Assembly: GCF_014836335.1 (NCBI RefSeq) | Contig: NZ_JACSRA010000002.1 | Span: forward strand, 62,001-126,000 | Source of the DNA: Clostridium cibarium | GTDB taxonomy: Bacteria > Bacillota > Clostridia > Clostridiales > Clostridiaceae | Length of the DNA: 64,000 nucleotides | Direction of reading: 5' to 3' | Shown here: piece by piece, positions 8,178-18,759 of the stretch | How the letters are laid out: each line of letters starts with the position of its first letter | How positions within the stretch are numbered: the stretch's first letter is position 1 | The notes under the pieces: model-generated | Database searches by the model: none | What the model was told of the DNA's origin: nothing | Seen by the model: only the letters and a program-made list of their open reading frames with translations | Made by a program: the position numbers and the translations under genes

Positions 8178-9347
8178 TTAAGAATTTCTAATCATCTCTT
8201 GAATAACGGTATCTCCTTGACCTTTTATTTCTTTGTTATCCATGTACTGATAATAATAACACTTAAGCTTTCCATTATAAAACTTTCTGTTTTTAGTTGA
8301 TTTTCTACCAAATGGCTTTTCAAAGCCTTCATAGGAGGTTAAAATATTAAATTCCCAATTTTCATATTTATTTTTATAATCACCAAATATCTTGTATAAT
8401 TTTTCAACTTCGCTCTTTTCACTTAATCGTTCCCCATAAGGAGGATTTGTTATTATAAATCCATTCTTTTTTCTATGAGAAAATTCTCTAAAGTCTCTAT
8501 GTTGGAACTCTATATAATCACTTACGCCTGCTTTATACGCATTATTTTGAGCTGTCCTAAGTACCCAAGTATCATTATCATATCCAATTAATTTAATTTC
8601 TTTATTCTTCTCCGCCCTTTTTGCCCCTTCTCTCACCTGTTTAAATATATAATCAGGCATAGATGGCCACGTCTCACAGACAAAGTCCCTCATTATACCA
8701 GGAGCTATATTTTGCATTATCATAGCAGCCTCAACTAATATTGTTCCTGATCCACAAAATGGATCAATCAGTTCATAACTTTCCTGCCACCTAGATAACA
8801 AAACCATTGCTGCTGCTAAAGTCTCCTTAAGCGGCGCTGCTCCAGAATTTTCCCTATATCCTCTCTTATGTAACCCAGATCCTGAGGTATCTATAGTCAA
8901 TGTAACTTTATCTTTTAATATTGCTACCTCTATCTTATATACAGGACCATCCTCCTTAAATTCACTCCCCCCATAAACTTCACTCATACTTGTAATAATA
9001 GCTTTTTTCACTATTGATTGACAATCAGGCACACTATGTAAAGTTGATTTTATAGATTTTCCTATAACATGCATTTTACCATTTATAGGTATAATCTTTC
9101 CCCAATTAACCTTTTTGGTTCCTTGAAATAATTCTTCAAAACTTCTAGCTTCAAACTCAGCCATTTTAATCAAAATTCTATCTGCTGTCCTTAAATGAAT
9201 ATTGGCAATAGCTATGTCCATTTCATCTCCAGAAAAAAACACCTTACTAGTTTCCGTTTTTACATCATCATATCCCAGAGTCTTTAATTCTTTAGCTGTT
9301 ATCCCCTCTAATCCAAAGGTTGTAGTAGCTATTAAATTGTAATCCAT
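8178..9347 (-). CDS. THUMP-domain class I SAM-dependent RNA methyltransferase (RlmL/YpsC type)
   Basis: This 389-residue protein is predicted to methylate guanine N2 in 23S rRNA or a related RNA. An N-terminal ferredoxin-like plus THUMP RNA-binding region (about 1-155) is followed by a Rossmann methyltransferase domain with DPFCGSGTI (195-203) for SAM and the catalytic NPPYGERL (301-308) typical of N-methyltransferases acting on exocyclic amines. Length matches the Bacillus YpsC group, which lacks the second methyltransferase domain of E. coli RlmL. It lies 18 bases after pyrR, so probably the same transcript. The exact target base cannot be told from sequence. Confidence 0.88.
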   Translation of the reverse strand: MDYNLIATTTFGLEGITAKELKTLGYDDVKTETSKVFFSGDEMDIAIANIHLRTADRILIKMAEFEARSFEELFQGTKKVNWGKIIPINGKMHVIGKSIKSTLHSVPDCQSIVKKAIITSMSEVYGGSEFKEDGPVYKIEVAILKDKVTLTIDTSGSGLHKRGYRENSGAAPLKETLAAAMVLLSRWQESYELIDPFCGSGTILVEAAMIMQNIAPGIMRDFVCETWPSMPDYIFKQVREGAKRAEKNKEIKLIGYDNDTWVLRTAQNNAYKAGVSDYIEFQHRDFREFSHRKKNGFIITNPPYGERLSEKSEVEKLYKIFGDYKNKYENWEFNILTSYEGFEKPFGRKSTKNRKFYNGKLKCYYYQYMDNKEIKGQGDTVIQEMIRNS

Positions 9348-9365
9348 ATTTCCTTCTCCTTTTAG

Positions 9366-10831
<1,466 letters not shown>

Positions 10832-10937
10832 TACATTATACACCTCACCATTGTATTCCTTAACATTATAATATAACATTACTTATTACTCAATTATTAA
10901 TTTGAAGCTAATCTTTTCCTTTGAATATTATTGCACA

Positions 10938-10970
10938 ACAAAAAAGAACCACCATTTTAGTGGTTCCTTC
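10938..10970 (-). terminator. Terminator downstream of divIVA
   Basis: GAACCAC and GTGGTTC arms around TAAAAT-like bases are followed by T6 on the minus strand, 15-40 bases after the divIVA stop. Confidence 0.85.
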
Positions 10971-10981
10971 AAAAAATATAT

Positions 10982-11587
10982 TTATTCCTCATCTTCTTCT
11001 GATTTAGCAAAAAAACTTTTTATTTCATCTATACTATCATCAGCATCTTGATATGAACTTAAATTTTCTTCATTAAAATCTATATCAGTGTCTTTAACTT
11101 CTTCCTCAACTGGTGTAGCAATACTATAATTTTTATTAAGATCTTTTTCTAAATCATCAAAAGTTTCTAATTGTGTATTTATAAAGTTTCTAAACTTAGC
11201 TCTAAACTTTATAAATTCTTGCTTTGTTTTATCAAATTCTGCATTTATTTCAATTACATCATTATGAGATTTATCTAAAATCTTTTGAGCAGTCTCATTT
11301 GCATTCTTTATTATCATTTCAGCTTCTTTTTGAGAAGAAGATTTTGCTTGTTCAGCCGCATTTTGAGCTAGTACTAACGTATTTTGTATTGTAGTCTCAA
11401 TTTTTGAATATTGCTCTATCTTTTCTGTTGCAACTGTAAGTTTTTCTCTTAGTTTCGAATTATCCTTATACAATTCTTCGTAATTCTCAACTATTTCATC
11501 AAGAAATTCATCAACTTCTTCTGGAGAATATCCTCTTAATCCTCTCTTAAATTCTTTATTGTTTATATCCATTGGTGTCAGTTTCAT
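10982..11587 (-). CDS. divIVA: DivIVA cell-division/polarity scaffold
   Basis: DivIVA senses negative membrane curvature at septa and poles and recruits division, wall and sporulation proteins. The 201-residue product begins with the conserved lipid-binding segment (MKLTPMDINNKEF, then RGLRGYSPEEVDEFLDEI at about 16-33), continues as a parallel coiled coil to about 150, and ends in an acidic tail. GAGGTG precedes the start. It closes the dcw-associated run ylmE-sepF-ylmG-ylmH-divIVA and is followed by a terminator. Confidence 0.95.
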   Translation of the reverse strand: MKLTPMDINNKEFKRGLRGYSPEEVDEFLDEIVENYEELYKDNSKLREKLTVATEKIEQYSKIETTIQNTLVLAQNAAEQAKSSSQKEAEMIIKNANETAQKILDKSHNDVIEINAEFDKTKQEFIKFRAKFRNFINTQLETFDDLEKDLNKNYSIATPVEEEVKDTDIDFNEENLSSYQDADDSIDEIKSFFAKSEEDEE

Positions 11588-11602
11588 TTAATTCACCTCA
11601 AA

Positions 11603-12370
11603 TTATGTATATTTTTTTACTAATACCTTAAATTTACCACTTTTACTATTACCTAATATGTCACTTAATATGAACTTTCCAAATCCTCTAATTGTTATTG
11701 TTTCATCTATCTGTACTTCTGACGATTTATTTTTAGCAGAATTATAATCAATAAGTACTTTTCCTTCATCAATCATAGTCTGTGCCTTCCCCCTAGAAAT
11801 CTTTACAAGTTTTGAAACAATAGAATCCACTCTAAGGGATTGGACTAAAATTATTATCTCATCAAACTTTACTTCTGGCGGAATAAAATCCTCTAATAAT
11901 ATTTCTACAGTACAAGGAGACTTTCCAATTGATTTTAAGTTACTCACTATAAATTCTTCTATTTCTTCACAAACCGGAAAATAACAATAATTTTCGTCGA
12001 CTAAAAGATCTCCAATTTTATTTCTCTTAATTCCCAAGGCTAATAAAGCTCCCAAATAATCTCTATGACTTGGTATATTGAACTTTGATGAACTAGTTAT
12101 CTTTATAACTTTAAACGGATAAGGTATATTATAAATGTTGTTAAAAGATATCATCCTTCGCTCAGAATCTTTGAAAAATCCATTAGAAGAAATATTAAAA
12201 TCATTGTTTCCTAAAACTTTTTCAAAAAACTTCCACACTTTTGGGGAATAGAAATTATTGCCAAAGAGAGGTATCTCCCTCTCTCTAGCCAAATTATATT
12301 TTTCATATAGATTAAGAACTTCTGGTTTGTCACCATCTTCGAAGTTTTTTAATAATGTCTTTTTATCCAT
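11603..12370 (-). CDS. ylmH: YlmH-like S4-domain RNA-binding protein
   Basis: The protein of 255 residues has the YlmH N-terminal domain (about 1-170) and a C-terminal S4 RNA-binding domain (about 180-250, with IVSKLVKISRGKAQTMIDEG and a VLIDYNS turn). Family members have been linked to ribosome quality control and to division through their genomic position. It starts 2 bases after the ylmG stop without a clear Shine-Dalgarno, suggesting translational coupling. No catalytic motif is present, consistent with RNA binding only. Confidence 0.88.
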   Translation of the reverse strand: MDKKTLLKNFEDGDKPEVLNLYEKYNLAREREIPLFGNNFYSPKVWKFFEKVLGNNDFNISSNGFFKDSERRMISFNNIYNIPYPFKVIKITSSSKFNIPSHRDYLGALLALGIKRNKIGDLLVDENYCYFPVCEEIEEFIVSNLKSIGKSPCTVEILLEDFIPPEVKFDEIIILVQSLRVDSIVSKLVKISRGKAQTMIDEGKVLIDYNSAKNKSSEVQIDETITIRGFGKFILSDILGNSKSGKFKVLVKKYT

Positions 12371-12372
12371 AA

Positions 12373-12633
12373 TTAAAATATTGTAATAAGAAACCTACTT
12401 ATCATTTGGAGAAGGATAAGTGCAAATATTGGTGAAACATCAATACCTACATTTCCAAAATACTTATATTGCAATCTCCTAAAAGGCTCTAAAATTGGAT
12501 TTGTAATAGTTCTAAGTAAATTCATTATTTCATTTCTACTATCTTGAATAATCCAAGATAGTATGCACTCAATAAAAATAATCAGCTCATAAAATCTAAT
12601 AAAAGTTAACAATATCTTTATTATTATTTCCAT
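12373..12633 (-). CDS. ylmG: YggT-family membrane protein YlmG
   Basis: An 86-residue protein with two hydrophobic segments (about 4-22 and 62-84) separated by a loop containing NPILEPFRRL, the hallmark of the YggT family. The family is embedded in the sepF region of many Gram-positive bacteria and is implicated in division or membrane organisation; its molecular role is not established. GGAG lies just upstream of ATG 12633. It is tightly spaced between sepF and ylmH. Confidence 0.9.
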   Translation of the reverse strand: MEIIIKILLTFIRFYELIIFIECILSWIIQDSRNEIMNLLRTITNPILEPFRRLQYKYFGNVGIDVSPIFALILLQMISRFLITIF

Positions 12634-12642
12634 TAGCTGCTC

Positions 12643-13104
12643 CTATTTTGACCAGTTAAACATAGCTTTTGAACTCAACTCACTTTTAAGTTCATTTGTA
12701 ACTTCAACATTTGAAGGAGATAAAATATATACACCTTTTTCAATTTCTTGAAGTTCTCCACCTAAAGCATAACATGTTCCACTTATAAAATCTAATAGTC
12801 TTTGAGCTATTCTTATTTCTAAAGCTGATGTATTTACTAACACTATTCTTCTTGACTTCAATGCATCACTTATCTCTGTTGCTTCCTCATATGCTAATGG
12901 CTTTGTGATAGTAACCTTTGTTGATGAAGAAGTATGAATATTAACAACTTTATTGTTTCTTTTGTTGTTTTGTATTACAGGCTCTATTCCTTCCTCCACC
13001 TCTTCTTCATTTTCCACATCATCAAAATCATCGTATTCATCATACTCATCCTCGTACTCACCAAACCCTAAAAAAGATTTAACTTTTGTTAACATACTAC
13101 TCAT
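12643..13104 (-). CDS. sepF: SepF, FtsZ-associated cell division protein
   Basis: SepF anchors and bundles FtsZ filaments at the membrane. The 153-residue protein has an N-terminal amphipathic membrane-targeting helix ([12 protein letters not shown]), an acidic Glu/Asp/Tyr-rich linker (about 17-42) and the conserved dimerising core (about 62-150) with [10 protein letters not shown] and [23 protein letters not shown] strands. Its start overlaps the ylmE stop by 8 bases and its GGAGGAG ribosome binding site lies inside the ylmE end, indicating coupling. Confidence 0.94.
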   Translation of the reverse strand: MSSMLTKVKSFLGFGEYEDEYDEYDDFDDVENEEEVEEGIEPVIQNNKRNNKVVNIHTSSSTKVTITKPLAYEEATEISDALKSRRIVLVNTSALEIRIAQRLLDFISGTCYALGGELQEIEKGVYILSPSNVEVTNELKSELSSKAMFNWSK

Positions 13105-13777
13105 TATTTTCTCCTCCTAAATTATAATTTCTTTTTCCAAATATACCTTCACCTATTCTAACTAAATTTGACCCCTCACTGACGGCGATAGTATAATCAT
13201 GAGTCATCCCCATAGATAGAACTTCCATATCAATATTTTTGAGTTTTCTTTTCTTTAACGAATCAAAAACTTCTTTAGTTTGCCTAAAATACTTACTATT
13301 GCTAGCTTCATCTCCCTTAGGAATAATCACCATAATACCTTTTACTTTTATATAGTTAGATTTTTCAACCTCAATTATGAGATTTTCTAATTCTTCAAGT
13401 AAAATTCCACTTTTACTCTCTTCCCTCCCTATATTTATTTGTATAAGTACTTGCGCAATTTCTCCACCTTTTTCATATTCTTTTTCAATTTGTTTTAGCA
13501 ATTTAATACTTGATAAAGAATGAATCAAATGAACTTTTCCTACTACATACTTTACTTTATTGCTCTGAAGCTTGCCTATAAAATGCCAATTTACATCTTC
13601 ATGAAAGTTCTCCTGCTTTTTTAGCATTTCTTGTACTTTATTTTCACCAAAATCCCTAATTCCAGCCTTATAAGCCTCTTCCATTTCTTCTAAAGATTTA
13701 GTCTTAGAAACAGCCAAAAGTTTAACAGAACTTGGCAACTTACTTTTTACTTCTTCTATATTCTGACTAATACTCAC
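13097..13777 (-). CDS. ylmE: YggS/YlmE-type PLP homeostasis protein
   Basis: A 226-residue alanine-racemase-fold protein that binds pyridoxal phosphate and buffers the free cofactor; it is not known to be an enzyme. The PLP lysine is in [13 protein letters not shown] (about 20-32), followed by [10 protein letters not shown] and [11 protein letters not shown], all family signatures. Translation starts at GTG 13777 with GGGGG seven bases upstream. It is the first gene of the ylmE-sepF-ylmG-ylmH-divIVA run, separated by about 90 bases from the DUF881 gene upstream. Confidence 0.92.
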   Translation of the reverse strand: MSISQNIEEVKSKLPSSVKLLAVSKTKSLEEMEEAYKAGIRDFGENKVQEMLKKQENFHEDVNWHFIGKLQSNKVKYVVGKVHLIHSLSSIKLLKQIEKEYEKGGEIAQVLIQINIGREESKSGILLEELENLIIEVEKSNYIKVKGIMVIIPKGDEASNSKYFRQTKEVFDSLKKRKLKNIDMEVLSMGMTHDYTIAVSEGSNLVRIGEGIFGKRNYNLGGENNE

Positions 13778-13869
13778 AATAGTGCCCCCTTTAGAGTAAC
13801 TAATCCTATTTATAGTTATTCTTCATAAAAATTATATTTCCTTCACAATTTAATTAAATTTAATTATTT

Positions 13870-14604
13870 CTATTTATTTTTTTTTATATACTCTTCTGCA
13901 TACTTCATTTCTGAAATATTTGCAGCTTTAAGAGTGATATTATCCTTTACATCTAAATTTACAGATAATCCTCTAATTTTTAATCGCTTCAAATAACTAC
14001 CTTCTTGTAATAACAATGTTTTCATACTCTCAGGATCTCCAATAGCATAAATATTAAAAGGTGCTGATACCATATCTCCATCTTCAAATTCTAAAAAAGC
14101 ATATTTGCAAGTTAATGCTGTTAATGGAGAAATTCTATGATCATTAATTGCTATAGCCTCTGCTCCTGCTGACTTTAATTCATTCAATAAAGAAAACATA
14201 TCAGCATCATGCAAAGTTTTTCTATCTGCATCCTCCTGACTATCTGCAGAATTATCTATTATTCCATCATTTATTACAACTACTATTCCAGGTCCAGTTG
14301 CCTCATTAAGACCTGTCAGCATGCCATAATCACGAACTTGCGCCTTCATATCGCTTAGTATCTTATCATAGTTCACATCATTATTATTATATTTATCGAT
14401 TTTTTCTTTAATTTCTTGATTGTCGGATTTTAAGCTACCAACTTCTTTTAAAAGATTATTTTTTGTTTCTATAGCGTTTTGATACTCCTTTGCATTAAGC
14501 GGAAATGATGAATCAAATCCTTCAAAACTAAAATTACCAGCAATTAAAAAGCCTACTACTATTGTAGAAATAAACACAATGACTTTAGCTCTTTTGTTAT
14601 TCAT
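13870..14604 (-). CDS. DUF881 membrane-anchored coiled-coil protein
   Basis: The 244-residue protein has one N-terminal transmembrane helix (about 7-25), a coiled coil (about 45-75) and a C-terminal extracytoplasmic DUF881 domain with GPGIVVVINDG and AEAIAINDHRISPLTA. Function is unknown. The family is repeatedly found next to division genes in Firmicutes and Actinobacteria. It follows sbp by 9 bases and is one of two DUF881 paralogs here; the other is at 14967-15695. Confidence 0.85.
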   Translation of the reverse strand: MNNKRAKVIVFISTIVVGFLIAGNFSFEGFDSSFPLNAKEYQNAIETKNNLLKEVGSLKSDNQEIKEKIDKYNNNDVNYDKILSDMKAQVRDYGMLTGLNEATGPGIVVVINDGIIDNSADSQEDADRKTLHDADMFSLLNELKSAGAEAIAINDHRISPLTALTCKYAFLEFEDGDMVSAPFNIYAIGDPESMKTLLLQEGSYLKRLKIRGLSVNLDVKDNITLKAANISEMKYAEEYIKKNK

Positions 14605-14613
14605 TTAATCACC

Positions 14614-14955
14614 TCATCGTTTTGACTTAGCTTTTTCAATCAAGAGCCTTCTAATTATAGCAAAGTTATCAAATATTCTTCCGCCAAAAACAATTACTGC
14701 TGCTATATATATAGGTATTCCTAATTTATCTCCTAAATAAGCTAATCCAGCTGCAAGTAATGCATTTCCAAAAAAACCTGAAATAAAAATATTAGCTTTG
14801 AAATTCTTCGACAAATTAGCTCTAACAGCTCCAAAAACTGAATCTAAACATGCGAGAATTGCAACTGACATATAAGGCGAAAACTTTTCAGGTATATTAA
14901 CATCAACCACAAAACCTAAAATAATTCCTATCAAAACTCCTATTGCTGCTATCAT
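14614..14955 (-). CDS. sbp: Small basic protein (Sbp, DUF1290) membrane protein
   Basis: A 113-residue very hydrophobic protein with three to four predicted membrane helices (about 2-18, 28-48, 55-72, 78-92) and a basic C-terminus (LLIEKAKSKR). The motif around CLDSVFGAVRA matches the DUF1290 family long annotated as small basic protein next to ftsQ/ftsZ regions. GGGGG precedes the start. Sandwiched between two DUF881 genes, it probably forms a membrane complex with them; its function is not established. Confidence 0.85.
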   Translation of the reverse strand: MIAAIGVLIGIILGFVVDVNIPEKFSPYMSVAILACLDSVFGAVRANLSKNFKANIFISGFFGNALLAAGLAYLGDKLGIPIYIAAVIVFGGRIFDNFAIIRRLLIEKAKSKR

Positions 14956-14966
14956 TTATTTTCCCC

Positions 14967-15695
14967 CTATCCATTAACTGGCTTAATGTAATCACTTTTT
15001 ATTGTTTGTGTTGTTTTATTAATCTCTACCTCATCTACTAATTTAACATCCACGTCATAATTTGCCAAAGAGCCCGTTGTTAAATTATAATCTGATTGAA
15101 ATCTAACGCCAACATTTAAATTTGTTTTATCACCTATAGCCTTTATAACTATTTTTTCTTTTGGGCTAACCTTTCCTGCTGATCCAACCCACAAATAATT
15201 TCCTGAAGATTTAATACCTGTTTGAGGTGTCATTCTAAAATCATTAACAGATACCGCCTCAGCTCTAGAAAACCATAGTAGATTAATTATGTTAATTAAT
15301 TCTCTTTCATCTAAATCTGTACTTGAATCACTAGAATTTGCTCCAAATATATTGGTTTTTGGTGTTATTGTAATAACTATTCCCTGACCCTTCACGTCAA
15401 CTAATCCTAGTTGCATTCTTGCAGTATCCAATTGTTTTTTTACTTCTTTTTCTACTTGCCCTTCTTGAGTAGCACTTTCTTCTATCTTCTTTAAGTCCTC
15501 ACTTAATGAAGCATTTGCATTTACAAGATCTTCTTTCTCTTTTTTTAAACTTTCTATTTCGCTTAAAACATTTGTATTATTACTATTTACATTTTTATTT
15601 TCTGCTTTTGATAATACTTTAAATTGATAAGCTAATAAAAATCCTAAAATTCCGCATACTATTGCTACAACTATTTGTGATGTGAGCTTTTTCAT
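14967..15695 (-). CDS. DUF881 membrane-anchored coiled-coil protein (second paralog)
   Basis: About 242 residues: an N-terminal membrane helix, a coiled coil (about 35-85) and the DUF881 domain with VKGQGIVITITPKT and AEAVSVNDFRMTPQTG. The longer reading from 15731 is rejected because GGAGGT lies immediately before ATG 15695 and the longer form would overlap ftsQ. It immediately follows ftsQ (13-base gap), so it is likely co-transcribed with it. Role unknown; it shares architecture with the DUF881 protein at 13870-14604. Confidence 0.85.
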   Translation of the reverse strand: MKKLTSQIVVAIVCGILGFLLAYQFKVLSKAENKNVNSNNTNVLSEIESLKKEKEDLVNANASLSEDLKKIEESATQEGQVEKEVKKQLDTARMQLGLVDVKGQGIVITITPKTNIFGANSSDSSTDLDERELINIINLLWFSRAEAVSVNDFRMTPQTGIKSSGNYLWVGSAGKVSPKEKIVIKAIGDKTNLNVGVRFQSDYNLTTGSLANYDVDVKLVDEVEINKTTQTIKSDYIKPVNG

Positions 15696-15708
15696 GTTAT
15701 ACCTCCTA

Positions 15709-16455
15709 CTACTCAATATCTGGGGATCCATTAAAACTAATATTTATGTATTTTTTTGCAATGCCTTGCTTAAAAATAGCAGCTGCTGTCTTAATTTTAT
15801 TTGTCAAATTCTCATCATTCCCCAAGTAAACTTCGATTTCTCCAAAATTAAGCTTAATCTTAGAGAGGTTGCTAATATCAATGGATGTTATTTTTACATT
15901 ATCTCCATTATCATCAAATGACTTTTGTACCTTATATGTATCTTGTAAGATTTCCTTCACTCTCTCAGAATCCCAAACTTTATCTCCCAAATTCTTTCCT
16001 GAGAAATTTGCACCCTTTATTTCAACCAAATTTCTGCCATCTATTGAATTTACTTTTTCTAAATAAATCATTTCGTCACTTATTATATTATAATTTCCAT
16101 TTTCTGAAGCATAATACAAACCTTTTTTCTCAACAATTCTTATTTCTAGAGTACTAGGATATTTTTTACTAAATTTTATATCCTCAACATAAGGATTTTC
16201 TTTTAATTCTTTCATAAAATCACTTTTACTTATAAATAAAAGATTTCTATTTTTTAACATCTCTGCCTTATCGACGACATATCCACCTGTAACAAGATTA
16301 TCGCCTACACATTTTATTGTTTTTATTTTAAAAATATCTGTATAGTTAATTACTACAACCACAAGTGCTGCCACCAAAATGCTTGATATAATTATTTTTT
16401 TTATTTTTTTCTTTCTTTTTGCTTTTCTAATATACTCATTGTTACTCTTTACCAT
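15709..16455 (-). CDS. ftsQ: FtsQ/DivIB divisome protein
   Basis: FtsQ/DivIB is a bitopic divisome scaffold that works with FtsL and DivIC. The roughly 248-residue protein has a basic cytosolic tail (KAKRKKKIKK), one membrane helix (about 20-40), a POTRA domain beginning IKTIKCVGDNLVTGG (about 46-110) and a beta domain after it. ATG 16455 is preferred over 16461 because AGGG then lies 8 bases upstream. A terminator separates it from ftsW, so it probably has its own promoter within 16456-16544, where I see only weak elements. Confidence 0.88.
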   Translation of the reverse strand: MVKSNNEYIRKAKRKKKIKKIIISSILVAALVVVVINYTDIFKIKTIKCVGDNLVTGGYVVDKAEMLKNRNLLFISKSDFMKELKENPYVEDIKFSKKYPSTLEIRIVEKKGLYYASENGNYNIISDEMIYLEKVNSIDGRNLVEIKGANFSGKNLGDKVWDSERVKEILQDTYKVQKSFDDNGDNVKITSIDISNLSKIKLNFGEIEVYLGNDENLTNKIKTAAAIFKQGIAKKYINISFNGSPDIE

Positions 16456-16544
16456 AACCATCCCTATCCCGTTATATTACATAATATGCTATTAATATAA
16501 TACCACTTAACATTGTTAATTTCATTACAAAATTATAAAATATT

Positions 16545-16578
16545 TAAAAAAACTACTGCAAAATTTTGCAGTAGCTTC
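16545..16578 (-). terminator. Terminator between ftsW and ftsQ
   Basis: CTACTGCAAAA and TTTTGCAGTAG arms (16553-16574) are followed on the minus strand by T7. It ends the transcript carrying mraY and ftsW. Confidence 0.85.
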
Positions 16579-16592
16579 TTTTTTAATTTTAT

Positions 16593-17711
16593 CTACTTTT
16601 GTGCATTTGCTTGTCTAGATATATTTAACAAAATTCCCATGGCTGCCATTGTTATAGCTAGAGAGGTACCCCCATAGCTTATAAAAGGTAGCGGAACGCC
16701 AGTAACAGGCATTGAACCAGTAACAACTGCAATGTTTATTATTGCCTGAACAGCAATTACAGATGTTATACCTGTGGCTAAAAGAGTTCCATAAGTATCC
16801 CTTGCTTCCATTGCTACTTTAACACCTCTCCATATTAGAAAAACAAATAGCAGTATTATAACAATACAACCTATTAGTCCCAACTCTTCTCCTATTATGG
16901 AAAAAATAAAATCATTATGAGGTTCTGGCATATACAATGTTTTTTGTCTTGACTGACCTAAACCTAATCCTGTTATCCCTCCGGCTCCTAGTGCATAAAA
17001 GGATTGTATTAATTGGTACCCATCACCAGCTGCATCTTCCCACGGATTTATAAAATTAAGCATTCTCCTTCTCCTATAATCAGGAATTAACGCAAATGCA
17101 AAAGCTGCCGCAATAAGTGTAGGAGCAACATATAAAAATAAATGTTTTAAATCTCCACCTGCAGTAAAAAGAATTATAAATGTCACTATCATTATTAGTG
17201 CTGCTATACTAAGATTTTTTTGTGCAAGTACTAATCCTGCATAAAATCCACCTACTCCGATATAAGGTACTATTCCAGTCCAAAATTTTCTTACACCATC
17301 ACCTTTTACTGATAAGCTCATGGCCAAAAACAGCACTACTACATATTTTGCCAGTTCTGAAGGTTGAAATGATGTAAATCCTAAGTCGATCCACCTGTAT
17401 GCTCCATTTGTAGGTTTAAATGCATATACTAGTAGAAGCAATGGAACAGTTATAACCATAAGTGGTACCGTAATTTTTTTCAGCCTATGATAATCAATAT
17501 TAGCTGTAAAAAATAAAGCTATTATACCTAATACACCAAAGATAATTTGCTTCTTTAGAAAAAAAGTACTATCTTTATACTTAAACATAGCAAAATATGA
17601 ACTTGCCGAATATACCATAACTATTCCTATTGCCAATAGTATTAATACACAATAGAAAATACCATAATCCATATTTCCTAATTTCTTTTTCTTTCTCATA
17701 CCTCGAACCAT
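16593..17711 (-). CDS. ftsW: FtsW/SpoVE SEDS peptidoglycan glycosyltransferase
   Basis: SEDS proteins polymerise lipid II together with a class B PBP, here probably SpoVD/FtsI encoded upstream. The 372-residue protein has about ten membrane helices, an IGIVMVYSASSYFA start, the PSELAKYVVV motif of the family (about 117-126), a loop with the predicted catalytic Asp in GDGYQLIQS, and VPLPFISYGG near the C-terminus. A GGAGG ribosome binding site precedes ATG 17711. Sequence alone does not separate vegetative FtsW from sporulation SpoVE. No murG or murD follows, unlike in many dcw clusters. Confidence 0.9.
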   Translation of the reverse strand: MVRGMRKKKKLGNMDYGIFYCVLILLAIGIVMVYSASSYFAMFKYKDSTFFLKKQIIFGVLGIIALFFTANIDYHRLKKITVPLMVITVPLLLLVYAFKPTNGAYRWIDLGFTSFQPSELAKYVVVLFLAMSLSVKGDGVRKFWTGIVPYIGVGGFYAGLVLAQKNLSIAALIMIVTFIILFTAGGDLKHLFLYVAPTLIAAAFAFALIPDYRRRRMLNFINPWEDAAGDGYQLIQSFYALGAGGITGLGLGQSRQKTLYMPEPHNDFIFSIIGEELGLIGCIVIILLFVFLIWRGVKVAMEARDTYGTLLATGITSVIAVQAIINIAVVTGSMPVTGVPLPFISYGGTSLAITMAAMGILLNISRQANAQK

Positions 17712-17732
17712 TTAACAACCTCCATACAATTA

Positions 17733-18707
17733 CTAAAGAGAGATAAATCCTAAAATACACAGAACAAACGTAATTACTGAAAATATTGTTACTATCTTAA
17801 CCTCTGACCAACCTATCTGCTCAAAATGATGATGTATAGGTGCCATTTTAAACACTCTTTTCCCTGTTAGCTTAAAAGATGTAACTTGAATAATAACTGA
17901 TAAGGTCTCTATAACATAAATACCACCTACTATTATAGCCAACAATGGTGTTTTTAAAACTAACATTATAGTTGCAATTGCACCTCCTAATGCCAAAGAA
18001 CCTGTATCACCCATAAAAATCTTTGCTGGAAATGCATTGAATTTTAAAAATCCTAGTAAAGCTCCTGTAAGTCCTATAGCAAATACAGACACGCTATAAG
18101 CCCCTAACTTGAACGACACTATACTAAAGAAAGTTAATACAAGAACTGTAACTGATGTAGCTAATCCATCTAATCCATCTGTTAAATTAACTGCATTAGT
18201 TATTGCGGCAAAGTAAAATATTACAAAAGGAATATAAAACCACCCCATATTCCATTGAAAATCTATAAATGGTATTGAAATTGTTGTTCCAGTCACTTTA
18301 TATCCATAAATAGCAATTGCCGTTGAAAATATTAATTGCAAAGTAAACTTTTGTCCCGCTTTTAATCCTTCATTATCTTTATGAATTATCTTTAGTAAAT
18401 CATCTAAAAACCCAATTAGTCCAAATGCTAAAGTTCCATATAGTACCACCATAGCTTTATCTGACAAATCATATCTCATAAAGATCATAACTAATACTAT
18501 TGAAAATATAAATATTAACCCACCTATTGTAGGTGTTCCAGCTTTCTTCAAATGACTCTTTGGTCCTTCTTTACGTATATTTTGCCCAAACTTCAGTTTA
18601 TGAAGTACTGGTATTATTAATGGTCCTAAAATAATCGAAATTATAAATCCCATAAAAAAGGCTAGTATAATTTTATTGTTGAAAAATTGGTTTAAAAATT
18701 CCCCCAT
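17733..18707 (-). CDS. mraY: MraY, phospho-MurNAc-pentapeptide translocase
   Basis: MraY transfers phospho-MurNAc-pentapeptide to undecaprenyl phosphate, giving lipid I at the cytosolic membrane face. The 324-residue protein has about ten helices with GFLDDLLK (99-106), [10 protein letters not shown] (174-183) and MAPIHHHFE near 288, which carry the magnesium-binding aspartates and the histidine loop. It lies between murF and ftsW. A small hairpin at 18714-18731 sits over its translation start region. Confidence 0.95.
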   Translation of the reverse strand: MGEFLNQFFNNKIILAFFMGFIISIILGPLIIPVLHKLKFGQNIRKEGPKSHLKKAGTPTIGGLIFIFSIVLVMIFMRYDLSDKAMVVLYGTLAFGLIGFLDDLLKIIHKDNEGLKAGQKFTLQLIFSTAIAIYGYKVTGTTISIPFIDFQWNMGWFYIPFVIFYFAAITNAVNLTDGLDGLATSVTVLVLTFFSIVSFKLGAYSVSVFAIGLTGALLGFLKFNAFPAKIFMGDTGSLALGGAIATIMLVLKTPLLAIIVGGIYVIETLSVIIQVTSFKLTGKRVFKMAPIHHHFEQIGWSEVKIVTIFSVITFVLCILGFISL

Positions 18708-18713
18708 GGTATT

Positions 18714-18731
18714 GCTGCCCTCCCTGGCAGC
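18714..18731 (-). promoter_or_regulatory. Hairpin over the mraY ribosome-binding region
   Basis: On the minus strand GCTGCC and GGCAGC pair perfectly around AGGGAG, so the proximal Shine-Dalgarno-like GGGAGG is in or beside the loop. A stronger GGAGGTGA (18732-18739) lies immediately upstream of the hairpin, 25 bases from the ATG, and would be brought closer if the hairpin forms. Confidence 0.45.
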
Positions 18732-18759
18732 TCACCTCCTTTAATTTCTGTATTTCTAT

